The notes beneath the pieces are model-generated. The model did no database searches, was not told the DNA's origin, and worked only from the letters and a program-made list of their open reading frames with translations. DNA of 64,000 nt from contig CM070520.1 in assembly GCA_036346375.1 (NCBI GenBank), positions 19,444,852 to 19,508,851 of the forward strand, given 5' to 3'. The position numbers and the translations under genes are program-made. The DNA is from Guadua angustifolia. Lineage: Eukaryota > Streptophyta > Magnoliopsida > Poales > Poaceae. How positions within the stretch are numbered: position 1 is the first letter of the stretch; the number at the start of each line of letters is the position of its first letter. Shown one piece after another: positions 9,297 through 22,037 of the stretch.

Positions 9297-12056
9297 CTAG
9301 TATGTTAGTAGTCTATTACACCAAAAGCAATCCTTATTTGCTAACATACTTTGCTTTACAAGGGATCCTTCATTATGATCGCGGCGTACGTAGGGAGATT
9401 CCTCTGTATCATTCAAGACACTAATGTCTACGTCCACCGTGAAAGGAGGCAGCTCGTCGAACTGATTATACTCTTCTTCGTCGGTGACGCCCTCAACTCC
9501 GACAATCCTTCTTTTACCTGGAAGAACCACGTGGCGCCTTGGCTGATCGCTACTGCTAGTCTTCTCCTTCTGCTTTTTCGGTTTGCTGTCCATGTCCATC
9601 ACATAGAATACCTGTGTCACATCATTAGTGAGCACGAACGGTTCGTCCCTATAGGCCACTTGCTTGAGGTCCACAGTTGTCATACCGTGCTTATTGATAT
9701 CCACGGTGTCGGTTTGACCCATTGGCACCAAAGCAGAGGGACTTTTAATGGCCGTACTCCTCTCCAGATCTCCTCTATGAAACCATAGTAGGTGTCCATC
9801 TTTCCATTTTTGTCCAAGGCATCTATACGGACGCCACTGTTTTGGTTGGTGCTCTTGTTATCCTAGGTTGTCGTGTAAAATGTGTACCCATTTATCTCAT
9901 ACCCTTGAAATGATATGATTGTTGTGGACGGTCCTCGAGCCAAGAGTTTCAATTGTTCATCGTCATGCATGCCTTGCCCAACAATTGCTTTTGTAACCAA
10001 GCTGCGAAATGATCCATTTGCTCCATGCGATCCACTTATCTGACTTCTCTGGGTATTGGGCGCGTAGACTCATCTCGTGATCATAGATATACGGAGCCAC
10101 TACAGTTGCTTGTTTCAATACCGTGAAATGTGCTTGTTTAAATGCAAGTAGATCGTCGCTATAGGATTCTTTTCTCCCTAAAGTCCCTTTTCCCGTAGCC
10201 TCCCCTCAGGCGTGATACAGGGACGCCAATCGGATTCAGATCATCCATGTAACTAACACAAAACTCGATCACCTCCTCTGTCTTTGACACCCTCACGCAA
10301 TGCCTATACAGGCGAGACCGATTCTGAACATACTTCTTTAGGATACCCATGTACATCTCGAAGGGAACATATTGTGGAGGAACACAGTCCGAGAATTTCT
10401 ATCTCTTTAACAATGTGGACCATGAGATGGACCATAATATCAAAGAAGGATGGAGGGAAGATCATCTCAAGGCTAACCGGACTATTGACCATGTCATCAT
10501 GCGAGACTAGATAACTTATTCGCTCGATGACCTTCTGCGACACCGCGTTGAAGAACGAACACGACTTTATGATTGTCCTCGTACCCAATCTGGCGAGAAT
10601 ACCTCGCACCGCCATTTGGGAGCAATCAGTGTCATCAACACATGACAATCATGGGATTTTATGTACGATTTTATTCTCTTTCATGTTTATGAGTCTCCTT
10701 ATGTTCGAGGAGTATCCACAAGGGACCTTCACCTTGTTCAAGAACTTAATCATGTTTTTTTCTCTTCCTTGCTCAAAGTGTAGCTCATGGGTGGAGGTAA
10801 TGTTGTCCTTTCTCTCTTTTTCGGATGTAGGTCGTTCACGAGTCCCAATAGTCAGAGGTCCTTTCGTGCTTGAAGTGTATCTTTTGACTTACTGTACATA
10901 TCTAGGAAACCTAGCGAGTTCACGCAGACATTCTTCATGATATGCATGAAGTCCGATGAGTGGCGGACCTCTAAGTCTTTCGATGAAGGTAAGTCCCAAA
11001 ATATTGACTTCTTCTTCCAAATGGCCTTCGTGTGACCTTGTTCAACGTAGGACGGTTTGCTACCAGGACCTTTTCCAAATACTACTTTCAGATCCTTTAC
11101 CAAAGAAAATACAAGCGTCCCACTGCGATGCATGGGCTTCTTACGTTTCTCTTCTGTCCCATCAAAATTCTCACCCTTCCTCCGTAATGGGTCCTTCATA
11201 TGGAGGAACCTACGGTGGCCCATGTACACAACCTTTCGAGAGTTTTTAGGTACTTCTTTGTCCGTATCCTCTAAGCGATGAATCAGGGCTTTATATCCTT
11301 TGATAGATAGGCCCGATAGATTACCAAGTGCAGGCCAGTCGTTGATGGTTACGAATAGCAATGCATGTAGAGTGAAGTGCTCTCTTTTGTACTCATCCCA
11401 TACACGTACACCATCGTTCCACAGTGTTAACAGATCTTCAACCAACGGTTTGAGGTACACATCAATGTCGTTTCGAGGTTGCTTCGGCCTTGGATAAGCA
11501 ATGGCATCATAATGTACTTCCGCTTCATACACGCCAAGGAGGAAGGTTGTAGATACATAGAGTCACGGGCCAAGTCTTTGTGACTACAGCTCATATCGCC
11601 AAACAGGTTCATCCCATCCGTACTCAACCCAAACCTTATGTTCCTTGCATCCTCAAGAAAGTCGGGTATGTTCTATCGACTTTCCTCCTTTGAGCCATCG
11701 ACCGCGTGCCTTAGCCTTCCGTCGTCCTTACGGTCTTCCTTGTGCCAGCAAGATCATCGGGCATGCGCTTTGTTCGCAAATAAACGCTTCAACCGGGATT
11801 ACAGGAAATACCACACCACCTTAGCAGAGGTCTCTTCTTCTTGCGCCCCTCTACCTCACAGGTCATCACGCTGGTCTTATACCGCAAGTTTTGCACATCG
11901 GACAAGCTTCGAATCCTCATACTCATTGCGATAAAGGATACAATCATTACGGCATGCATGTATCTTCTGTACCTCCAACCCCAAAGGGCGGAACAACTTG
12001 TTTGGCATCGTCGTAGTTTCGGGCGGTGTGTTCCCCTCTGGAAGTAACTTCTTTAT
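9297..12056 (-). pseudogene. CACTA-1 TNP2-like transposase, C-terminal portion
   Basis: Read on the minus strand, this holds the middle and C-terminal parts of a plant TNP2/Transposase_21 protein. In order: KKLLPEGNTPPETT and RNDCILYRNEYED (12050-11880); a Transposase_21 core with LTLWNDGVRVWDEY, LHALLFVTINDWPALGNLSG and HRRFLHM (11530-10850); a DUF4218-type block with PPSFFDIMVHLMVH near 10430; and a DUF4216-type C-terminus with GEPFVL-like and ATQVFY-like phrases and GKRRIVGVEGVTDEEEYNQF (9730-9450). TNP2 proteins bind CACTA ends and catalyse excision and insertion. The LARD at 12057 separates this part from its N-terminus (27196-27723). Several additional frame breaks occur. Without the insertion the gene would be contiguous. 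Confidence 0.88.
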
Positions 12057-15000
12057 TGTGAGACCCGTTCGGATGAGCAGAACCTCCATGTGATTCTTGT
12101 GCTATTCCTGGATCGATAGCTAGCACTCACATGTTTACAACAATTGGAAATCACAACCATACAAAACATTAATTAAGCGGAAGCGATAATACAAATAATA
12201 TTACAACTCGAGAGAAATATAGCAAGAAAAAGAAGCAAGCCTTGTGGTTTACCCATCCAATCCCGAGTAACCCGACTGCATAAACTTGAGATAGAATACG
12301 ACGAAGAAAAATCCGCAACTTACGATGGAAGCGAACTCGAAGCTTCGCTTTCTAAACCACCTACAATATAATTAGGCAAGGGTGAGTATTTTACATACTC
12401 AAGAAGACTTGAAACAAAGCCTACCATACATGCGAGGCCACTTCAAAGGAAAGGTTTCTCTGATTAATTTGCATAAAGCGAATTTGAATTTGTAAATCAA
12501 GTTATTTGCAAACGGAATTTGTAAGAGCATTTGATTGATTGATAACAAATAAGTAAAGCATAATAACACTCACGATCCTCCATGGCGTGGCGGCGAACAT
12601 TCCATAACCTGAAAATCATCCATGCCGCCCTTCGCAAAAAGCACATTCATAAAACAAATGATACCAACCCATTTGAGAAATAATAAAACATCTAGCATTG
12701 GAATGAAATCACCAAGTGCTCATGACCGCGAGCACGGCTAATTAATTTAGATTTAAACTCTGCGAGGTGTACAACTTTACCCACAAGGAATGATCAACTT
12801 TTGCCCGACACACTTCCTTAGGTGTGACGTCAAGAAGACCATACATAGCCGTTCATTACCTAAACATGACTTTGATCCAGCCCGGGACGTTAACCCTCGC
12901 CCTGAAAACAGAGACACTCACCCAAGCTGTGGATCCACATTATCACACCCAACACCACGTCTCTGTCCATGGCAAGGCGTACACCGTTGCACCGGCCAGG
13001 CAATTACCCATACGAACTGCATGGAAGCCCCTCACAAGCAATCCGTACCGGAATGCCTCCGCTAGCTCCCGCCTACCAATGAGCAAAGCCATGTCTAAAT
13101 AATTTAATAGGCTATGGCTAACCCATCCTCACCCTTGTGGTTGCACGGAAATCTCGGATCAATAGCGTCCCATTGCTCGGTCCTTAAACTGACACGGGCG
13201 ACACTCCACCCTACACTACGTGCAAGTTCGTCTGCACAACCGGCTATTGCCAATAATCGCCCGCATCAACATATAGTTTTATTTGGGGTTTTAATCAAAG
13301 TACCCACAACCAACAATGCCATTTTCAATGTTGTCGAAACAAATATTGATTTGATCATGTACATTCTTGACTCTAAAGCATGGCTAAGCGTGTTAAATAT
13401 GCTCAAGATATACCCAAAATGACATTAGCAATGTCTATCTTCAATCTATGGTTATCACGGTTCACATGTTCATAATCATCAAAGGAGATTCTCGAGACAA
13501 CGGTATAACTACCAATCCACAAAATAGCACTTTACATAAAGTAAACGTATGCATAAAACAATTTGATGCACAAAAGGAATATAAAATCTGGGATCAATAT
13601 GGTCAAAGGATGCTTGCCTTGCTTAATACCGCTTACGATGAAGTCGAGGATTGAAGGCGATGACGACAAAAACAACAACGTCGGGTCTACACGTCGAACA
13701 ACGGAAAAACGGCAAAACACTAACTTCAATAAGAGCGAAAGAAATAGATAGCAAAACAAATAAACTCTTTACAAGAACAGGATTGCTCTTTATGAATTTA
13801 TTAATCTTGTTTCTTAATTCAAGATGCTAAAATTGGTTAAGATTAATAGAATAAATCACTAGTTACAAAGTTCCTTGATTCACTATTCATGATATGAGTT
13901 TTTGGCAATCTTATAACTTATGGGTTTTGCTCTATTAGGATTCAGGGTCAAAGCAAGATAAATTAAGGATATTTTCTTAGATTACTGCAGATCATAACTT
14001 AAAGATCAATTCGAGATTATTCTTTACCAATTTCAGATTAGATGAGTTGCTTTGTGAGTTAATGAAAATGCTTGGTTGATCATGTTAGAGTATGAATGAT
14101 TAGCTCTTTATCTATAAATGATTTTGCTTAGAATTAGCTTCATGCAAGATAGATCTACTGATTTAGGCTACTGGACTAACTTACCTGATATTTGGGAAGG
14201 TTCTGGTGATAAAAACAACTTAACTACGGATTCCTTCATTATTACCTAAAGTTTATTCATTCGCATTAAGGTCTAAAGAAATGTGACTACTTAGGGCTAT
14301 TCAGCTATTAAGATTTGAATGCAACACAGGATGAAGTATGGTTATTTCTTCATACTAAGATGATTTATACTTTGTATAACAATCCTAAGTGATTCCATAA
14401 ATTTTAGGCTTTAGGCGATACATTATAATCATTGCTTAAAATGCTAATATGATATGAAGGTTTGTATTACAGAAATCGAATTGAAAGTGTGTAGGTAACC
14501 ATTATCACTTAAGGTTATTCAACCTACAGGATAAATGTGCGAACCTTAGCAAAACGAGATTATCTTTTCATAGCAGGTAGTACATACTTTGGAGAGTGCT
14601 ACAGGTCAATTTCATATGTTTTAGCATTTAGATGAAATATTATGTTCATTGTTGAAAAGGCTTAAGTGATATTGTAAAGTTAACGTTATTCGAATCGGCC
14701 AAAAGTAAATCAAAAGGTTAATCACTTAAGGGTTTTGATCTACTAATACTAATATGCAACTCTTGATAAAATGAGAATATCTTTTTATAACGGGGCGGCC
14801 AACACTTTAAAGAATACTACTAAACTAGTTACACCAGTTTTAAGATTTGGATTAGAAAATATATTCACTGACGAACAAGCTTAAGTGACAACTAAAGCTT
14901 ACGTTTCACCGAGTCGGCCAAAAGGTAAACGTGACGATTACGATTAAGGGTTTTGGACTAGCTAGATTTAAATGGAAAGCATACAGTAATTAAGATGTTT

Positions 15001-17252
15001 TTGTAGAATATGGTAGTACAAATGTTGTAGAGTGTTTCTAAACTAGTTTTACATATTTTAGTATTTGGATGAGTTATTTCATCTATTGTTGAAATAGCCT
15101 AAATGATCACGATACAAACGCTAAATCGGCCAAGTTTCGTTTTGAGTTTCTAACTACACCATACATGATCTTTGATTCATTTTTCAGGCATTGACAGAAT
15201 ACCATCCTAGAAATGTTTCAGAACTGGTTCGGCATTATTTCAACTTCAACTGCAATAGATTACCTAATTGTTTATTGTTATAATTAACATGTTCTTCTAT
15301 TAAAAGAATACAAATTAAATCTTATTTTAAATATATTTGCAGACATGGATTTGTATTGTTTTCAAGAGACAAATACAATTTATTCCTTATTTTATAAGCT
15401 TTTAGGCTTTTGCTTCCATTAATGGCCATACAAGGTTTTACTAGTGATCATAAAGCAATTAAACTAAATTGAGTTGAACATTTAAATATTTTTGTACATT
15501 CAAGTTTACTAGGATTCCAGAGACATATAAAATTCATTTAATGATTTTAAGAATTATATTTTCTAGGTAAGCAATAATATACATCATTGAATTTATTCTA
15601 AATTTTAATTTTAATAATTGCTTTGTGACTCAAAAATTAAATGTTTTTGGATATTTGAATACATACTGATCCTAGCATCACATTAATATTTATTTCACCA
15701 TTTCACTTCTTATTATTCACAAGTTCCCATTAAAATCATACTAGCATCATAATCAAGGTTTATTTTGAACAATAATCCTGTAATTCAAAAATTAAATCTT
15801 TTTATATATTTAGATTCATTCTGATTTTAGATGATTATACAAATTTATTTTACTGGAATTGGATAAAAATTACAAAAGATATTCAATGATGAAATCTACT
15901 CGGCTGGAAATGACTGAAAATGGGAAAGGCGTTTTCTACCGCAGGAGGCGTCTTCTGGCTCGGCTTCTTCAACCTCAGGCACGTTAGCCCCCAACGCCTG
16001 AACCAAAACAGAGGATGGCTAGGGCTGGCGGCGAAGGGTCTTCGGTGGTCCTCCGCAAATCTTGACACCACCAGCTGACATCGGCCAATGAGGGGAGTCT
16101 GGAGACGGTGCTGATTCGGCGGAAGAGTCTCCGGAGCAGCGCGCGCCCGAGCTCCAAGTGCGGCGGAAATGGCGTCTCGAGGAAGAAGAAGACAAGGCCA
16201 TTAGAGGTGAAATCGGTGGCGAATTAAGCATGAGGGGAGGCTAGGGGTTCCATTCCTAAGGTTTACCTGGGAGGAGAAGCTCCGGGGAGCTCCGCCCACG
16301 GCGGCCGGTCACGGGGAAGAAGGCGGAGCGGCGGCAGCGTGATTTCGCATGAAGGAGACCAACTCTTTTTGCTCGAGCTTGATCACTAGAAGCTCTAGAG
16401 GGTGCATCCGGGAGGAATTTGTAAATGGTTTGCTCTACCCCTCGAATTGATGTCGGCTTGGAGCTTTGTAGCTTGCGGCAATGGAGGAATTGCGAGGAGT
16501 TACAGGGCAGCTCGAGAGAAGAAGAGGGGAATGAAGGAGAGGCGAGTGGAAATGAAGGCGCTGCCTCTGGTGATCACTAAGGAGCAATGCATTGGCTTGG
16601 TAGTGGGCTGTACTCCTGCTTCGGGAGTAGACGCCCGATGGACGAACAGGCCGGGAGAGTTCTTGATGGAGTGAACGGTGTTGGGGGAGAAGGAGGCGGC
16701 GGTGGGGCCACAGGTCCATTGTCACCAGAGAATTTTCCAATGCGCCAACGAACGGAGTAGCAATAATTGGCCCACACGGCAATGGTGATCTGATTTGCGT
16801 TTTAAATTTTGATTTTCCTTTGAGATCAATTGGATTCTATTATTTTTCAAACTTTGTTTTTCAAAAGGATTTAATCTCGGGATGCTTCTATAAAATTCTC
16901 ATGTCAAAATACGGTTCCATTATTTTATGAAAATTCGACATTGCATTATTTTGATTTAAATGTTGTCTTTTCCTTTTATCTCCTCATTTCTTTATGCATA
17001 ACATTTCAATTGCTGGCTAAAATGATTCAATTGAATGATCGAGCTGTCATAGCAATTTTATAAAATTTTACTTTTTATATTCTTGCCTTTTTCTCTTTTT
17101 CATTCTTTAATTCTCTTTATTTGACTTTTCATGCAATGCAAAAACTCCAAAGAAAATCCAAATAAAATTCAATAATGCCAAGAAACTCAGAAATAAATAT
17201 TTTTCAAATTTAAAATATTCATTTTCACTTTATTGAATTTTCAGGATGTTCA
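12057..17252 (-). repeat. LARD 3' LTR (element orientation minus)
   Basis: It begins tgtgagacccg on the plus strand and ends ggatgttca, where the partner LTR ends ggatgttaca, a one-base difference at the terminus. It contains a conserved GC-richer block (about 12990-13290) shared with the solo LTR at 33789-38254, a long AT-rich middle, and a GC-rich island (15890-16790) with possible leader and splice-donor sequence (CCCAGGTAAACC on the minus strand near 16270). None of its short open frames resembles a known protein. Confidence 0.92.
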
Positions 17253-20200
17253 GATCTACCCCTTACAAATCTCGACCCCGAGATTTGGCGGTCTAAAGGA
17301 AAAGTATTTCTAAAAGAGTTAGGAAACTTCTTCTTGAGTCGGCCTTCTCGTTTTCCAAAGTGCTCCTTCTTCAGAATGATTGCTTCGCGGAACCTTGATC
17401 ATCTTGTGGGATTTAGTACGAGTGTGGTGCTTATCGTCTTTTAAGATTTTAATCGGATGCTCTCAATAAGTTAAATCAGGTTATAGATCAACTTCATTCA
17501 GCTAGACGAGCTCAAAAGGAAGGTGAAGACACTTTCTTAATTGAGACACATAGAAGATATGATAACCACTGGAACTAGGATGACGACTCTAATTTACGCG
17601 CCTTTTCTTTCATCTTCTAAATGATATGATATGGCCTAATGTATCGTGGCACCAGGCTACTTCGGATTTGGAAACGGTGACTACCACGAACCTTATAATT
17701 CTCGAGGATGAGATGGATTTGGGGATTCTTTATCAGAGGCGACTTTGTCATTCTGTTAATACGTCGTTTTCATTGCAATTGCTTCACTGGATCTTCATCT
17801 TGCGATTCCAAGTTGACGTGCGAGAAATAGATAAGATTTGCACTTAGGTTTTGCGTACGCAGATGAGAGATACTAGTACTTCCTATATATCTCTTTTGAC
17901 TGAAAACCTAGGAGCTGTTAATATGACTAATCAAATTTAGAGAATAGCATTTAGTATGTTTAGAATACTGGAGGTGAAAGAAAAGATGTATCCTTATTAG
18001 ATTCATTTGGGAAGAACTGACTATTAACATCAAGAAGAATATCTGAATACAATGGTTGATCTATATATCTCGACATTAGTTCAGAACAATATTATTCCAA
18101 GTTGTTGTTAGATTGAGAACAGGGCACAGGTAACTTCAAAGATTGGGTTGAGGCAAGAGAATTATAAGATGATCCTGATGATTTTATTCATTTGATCACC
18201 CTGGTAAACAGAGAGTTTTTAATTTCTGTTGAATTTAGCAACAATGAATGAATGGAATGTACAGAATCAAAAATATTGATTGCGGGAATTGAATACACAA
18301 GGGGTGTATTCATTACCACATTAAGTGTCAGGTGCAATCACATAAGAAAAATGTTTATATTCAGAGCCTATCATCGAGGCAGGGTTATTCTGGGTACTTG
18401 ATGTTTTATAAGTCCTTGCGATGGCTTGGAAACTACTGATGTCTCCTTTGACAAGGTGAAGTAAGAGTACTCTTGGACAAATGTTGACGAAGTGTCCCAG
18501 TCCCTCTCAGTTGATGCAGGTGATATTGTCTCTTTTTTTTCTGATTGCCAAACCTTTAGCAACTAAGGCTCAAAATTTCTCTTGCTAACGTTGAATTGCA
18601 TTAGCAACCGTTGTAACTAGGGGGCATTGAGTTGGGCACTGGTATTTACAAGAGATAAGGATGGGGCACCAGTGTATAAATGGGTGACGGTTTGTGGTGC
18701 CTGCAGAGAAGAAGCGGGCAAATTGAGAAAACTCTGGACAGGCACTTAAAGGAAATGAAAATGTTCCCACAAAATCTGAACGGGTGTGAGTAAAGGCGAC
18801 CAAGTTGCAGCAGGTCTGTGCAACAAGTAGCGGTTTCACGGTTTGATTTGTTCAGTGAATAGACTTATCTACTGTACCTTTTCCGACAAAGTGCTGAACC
18901 TCTTCAGCACCTTTCGGCAAGTTCTTGGCAACAGAAATGGAGAACCTTGATGAGCACACACACACATATTGATTGGGATCACTAGAACACACAATTTTGG
19001 TGTGGAACGATTCACTTTATCAGACTCTATTGATTTGCTTAAATAAACAAAACGAACACAAGGAATGACTTGGAAACAACGCGGAACATGGAAACCTGAC
19101 GCTAAACTTGGAATCTGATCATGCACTAGGATTACCTGACATGATTAACCTAGGTATGGGGAAAGCTTAACGGCTGAGGTAGAGATAAAAGTATGACGGT
19201 TATCCCATCACCATTACTAGCATCAGTGAGCTGGGCATTGTGTTGGCCTGCTACGATAGAGTGAAAGGGGCGATGCGCCCAACCGTGGTGATCATCGGAC
19301 AATGGGAGCAAGTCATCGAAGAAAACGCCGAAGGTGGACGCAGAGAAAAATGGTGCTCTACTCTGTATCGGGCTTGTTCGAAGAAAAGACAGAGGAGAAG
19401 AGGAGAAAAAGACTAGATGAAAAAGGGGCAATGAATTAAGCTAGATTTTTGACTTTAACCAAGACACTGAGAGTTGATTACTTGCTGTCGTGGAGAAGAG
19501 AAGCATGTGTCTGATGATTTTGTTCAGTTAGGGTGAACATTTGTGCCATGTTTGGAGATTCTGACATTTGTTTTTCTTAGTTGGGTTCTTGCAACGTAGA
19601 TAAGGCGCGTTAACAATTTGCACTGAAAATAGTTAGCAAGAACAAATTAGTGTAAGAAGAGGCACATAATATGTTAGAACGTTCAAGATGAATGAAAAGA
19701 TGCATCTCAACCAGCATTGTTTGGAGAGAGCCAAAGGTTGATTATAAGGCTAATGATTTTATTTCTCATCACTTTTAGTAGATGTATTAGTTAATTGTGT
19801 CACAGGCATCCTGCAACCATATTTATTAGAGTACAGCTATTTAGATAGAATCCTATTGGGTTACAAGGCAACATTTCGTTCTTTAAAATCTTTTTAATTA
19901 AAAATTTTCTCATTAAGCAGGGTTAACACATCGCAAATTTCGACCTAGTGGTTTAACATTCACGAGAGTAACCCGAAAGCAATAGAAAAGATTCACAACC
20001 AAATTCTCAGTTACACAGTAAAACTGTACATACATTTAACTTAGTATATAGGAAGGGCATCTTTGGTTTTTCTTCTACTAACCATATGTATCTATGCAAT
20101 ACAAGTTTACTGTATAGCTAGAATAATATGTAGCTTGTATACTGCTATCTTTTATTATAGGTTGTTCGGTGACGAATTTCTTTTAATCTTCGCACCACTT

Positions 20201-22021
20201 GCTGTGTTAGTCTTCCGAGGCTTCGATGAAGTCGGGGAAGTTGTGATGCTCGTTACTTCTTCTTCTTGAAGTTGTTGATGCAAACATCGCGATGTCGCTG
20301 ACTTGTTGTTTAAATTATTTTCAACAAGTTTGTTTGTGATTTTTGTTTTGCAAAAAGACAAGGAAAGAAATATTTCTAGAAAGGATAATTTAGGAATGGA
20401 GAAAGAATACTCTACAGAGAAATGAATACACATATGAGGAGATTTAATTTTGTAGATGGGAAAAGAGTATATGTATACAACTAATGTTAATCTTTTTATA
20501 TTTCTTATAGAAAAATGGGATTTCGAATTTTCTTTCCAGTCTTCATTTTTAACAATCATTCTAAGGTTTCTGTGCAGAAGATTATAGCTATTCTGGTTCC
20601 AACTCATTTTCATGGTATATAATTTAGGCAAGGCAATGGGGTGAGTTTTGAGGCACGGTTAGAAATTATATTGGGAAAAGATTAGGTTCTAGCTAGACTA
20701 AAGCAGTTTAAATTAGTTTGGTGGTTGTTAGCGACTTGGCTTGGTTTGCACATGGATGGTGTGATCTCAAGTGAAGTTAAAAGTAGTAATGGAGACTATA
20801 CTGCTAGTCCTAGTGAGGTTTTATTTTTGAGACAGATTAACAACCGTGATGGCTACATAGGTGAGAACTGTACAAAGAGGAGATAAGTTCATAAAAAGTT
20901 CTATGGAGGGAAGATACAGACTAGGTTATGTTTTTCTTTTGGCGATCATTCTAATGTTTATATTCTGGAAGCATAGAACTTTTTCAACTCTAACTTAAAC
21001 TCACAGTATATAATTTAGGTAAAATAATGAGGTGAACTTTTAGGCCGATGAGGAGCTGTTATTGACAAGACCAGGTTTTAGCTAACGAGAAGATGACTTA
21101 AGTAAACTAGTGGTTACCAATATGGCAAGATATTGGTATTAATCTATATATAAGCGGTGTGACCTCTAGAAGCTAGTAGTAGTAATGGGAGCTATATTAC
21201 TAATCTTGATGAGACTTGATGCCAGAAGTATCAGACCTCACAGAAGATGATATCAGGTTAATATTAACCCACGGCTCAATGAAGAGACTTGATTTTTAAG
21301 AAGAGTTAATGACCATAATGGCTACCGGTGATAAGTCACACGAGATGAACGAACGAGTTTATATAAAGCTTCATAAAAGATGAGAGGAGCTATTTCATGA
21401 CCTTTTTTTATTCATCCTATGGGTTGAGTTTTCTGTATTCATACATAAGGACAATCTATTGTGAAACTTTACCCTTAGTGGTCAAGTTACACATAAATCA
21501 ATCCTGACATTCAGAATAAAAACCAAATTTCAAGTAGCAAGACATAACAACAACATAATTTGCTCTATATAATTAAAGCGGAATAATATACTACGCGTAT
21601 GGGTTCTTATCTTAAGGTAGGTCGCAAGATATTCTAATCTTCTGCCTTTTTGCTGTTGGATGAAGCTGTTTCTTCATTTCGGCCTTGTTAGATGAAGCAA
21701 AGTATTGTCTGACTTCCTTGAGATGGTTGGCACATACATTGTAGTCTCCATCGGAAAGCATGAAGGATGACAGCGACAAGTCTTGGTCGTCTTGAGTAGC
21801 AATGGCGAAAAGGAACTATAACGAGGATTTCTTTTCCAGGAAAGCAGAATTTGTTTACAAATCACAATGAAATTAGGGGTAAGAGTAGAATCTTAAGAAT
21901 GAGAAAAGAATAGCAAAATCTACATTTTGCAATTATACTAGCTTTTGGAAGTAAGATTTTGAATTCTCATGTTCCAATGCTAACGACCATTCTATCTAAG
22001 GTTTATCCTATGGTCAGTATA
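17253..22021 (-). other. Non-coding interior of the LARD
   Basis: This 4.8 kb interval runs from the purine tract to the primer-binding site. It has stop codons throughout on both strands. The longest minus frame (158 codons, 20631-20155) is Lys/Ser/Asn-rich and matches no retroelement protein that I recognise. Two diverged copies of a module of about 200 bp occur near 20620-20830 and 21005-21200, each with ttaggttctagcta / caggttttagcta followed by a G-rich phrase, spaced about 385 bp. I see nothing that looks like a captured host exon. Confidence 0.6.
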
Positions 22022-22033
22022 GCTCTGATACCA
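22022..22033 (-). promoter_or_regulatory. Primer binding site (initiator tRNA-Met) of the LARD
   Basis: On the minus strand it reads TGGTATCAGAGC, four bases (GAGT) beyond the end of the right LTR. This is the standard plant PBS complementary to the 3' end of initiator tRNA-Met. It fixes the element orientation as minus. Confidence 0.92.
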
Positions 22034-22037
22034 ACTC

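Noticed and set aside
9351..9788. 145-codon plus-strand frame
   Set aside because: It is the antisense shadow of the DUF4216-like C-terminus of the transposase, which carries recognisable motifs on the minus strand.
12790..13102. Plus-strand frames repeated identically at 22775-23087
   Set aside because: Identity reflects the LTR duplication. The frames lie on the strand opposite to element transcription and show no protein-like features.
20155..20631. 158-codon minus-strand frame in the LARD interior
   Set aside because: It has low-complexity, Ser/Asn/Lys-rich composition with no retroelement motif. It is not supported as a gene.
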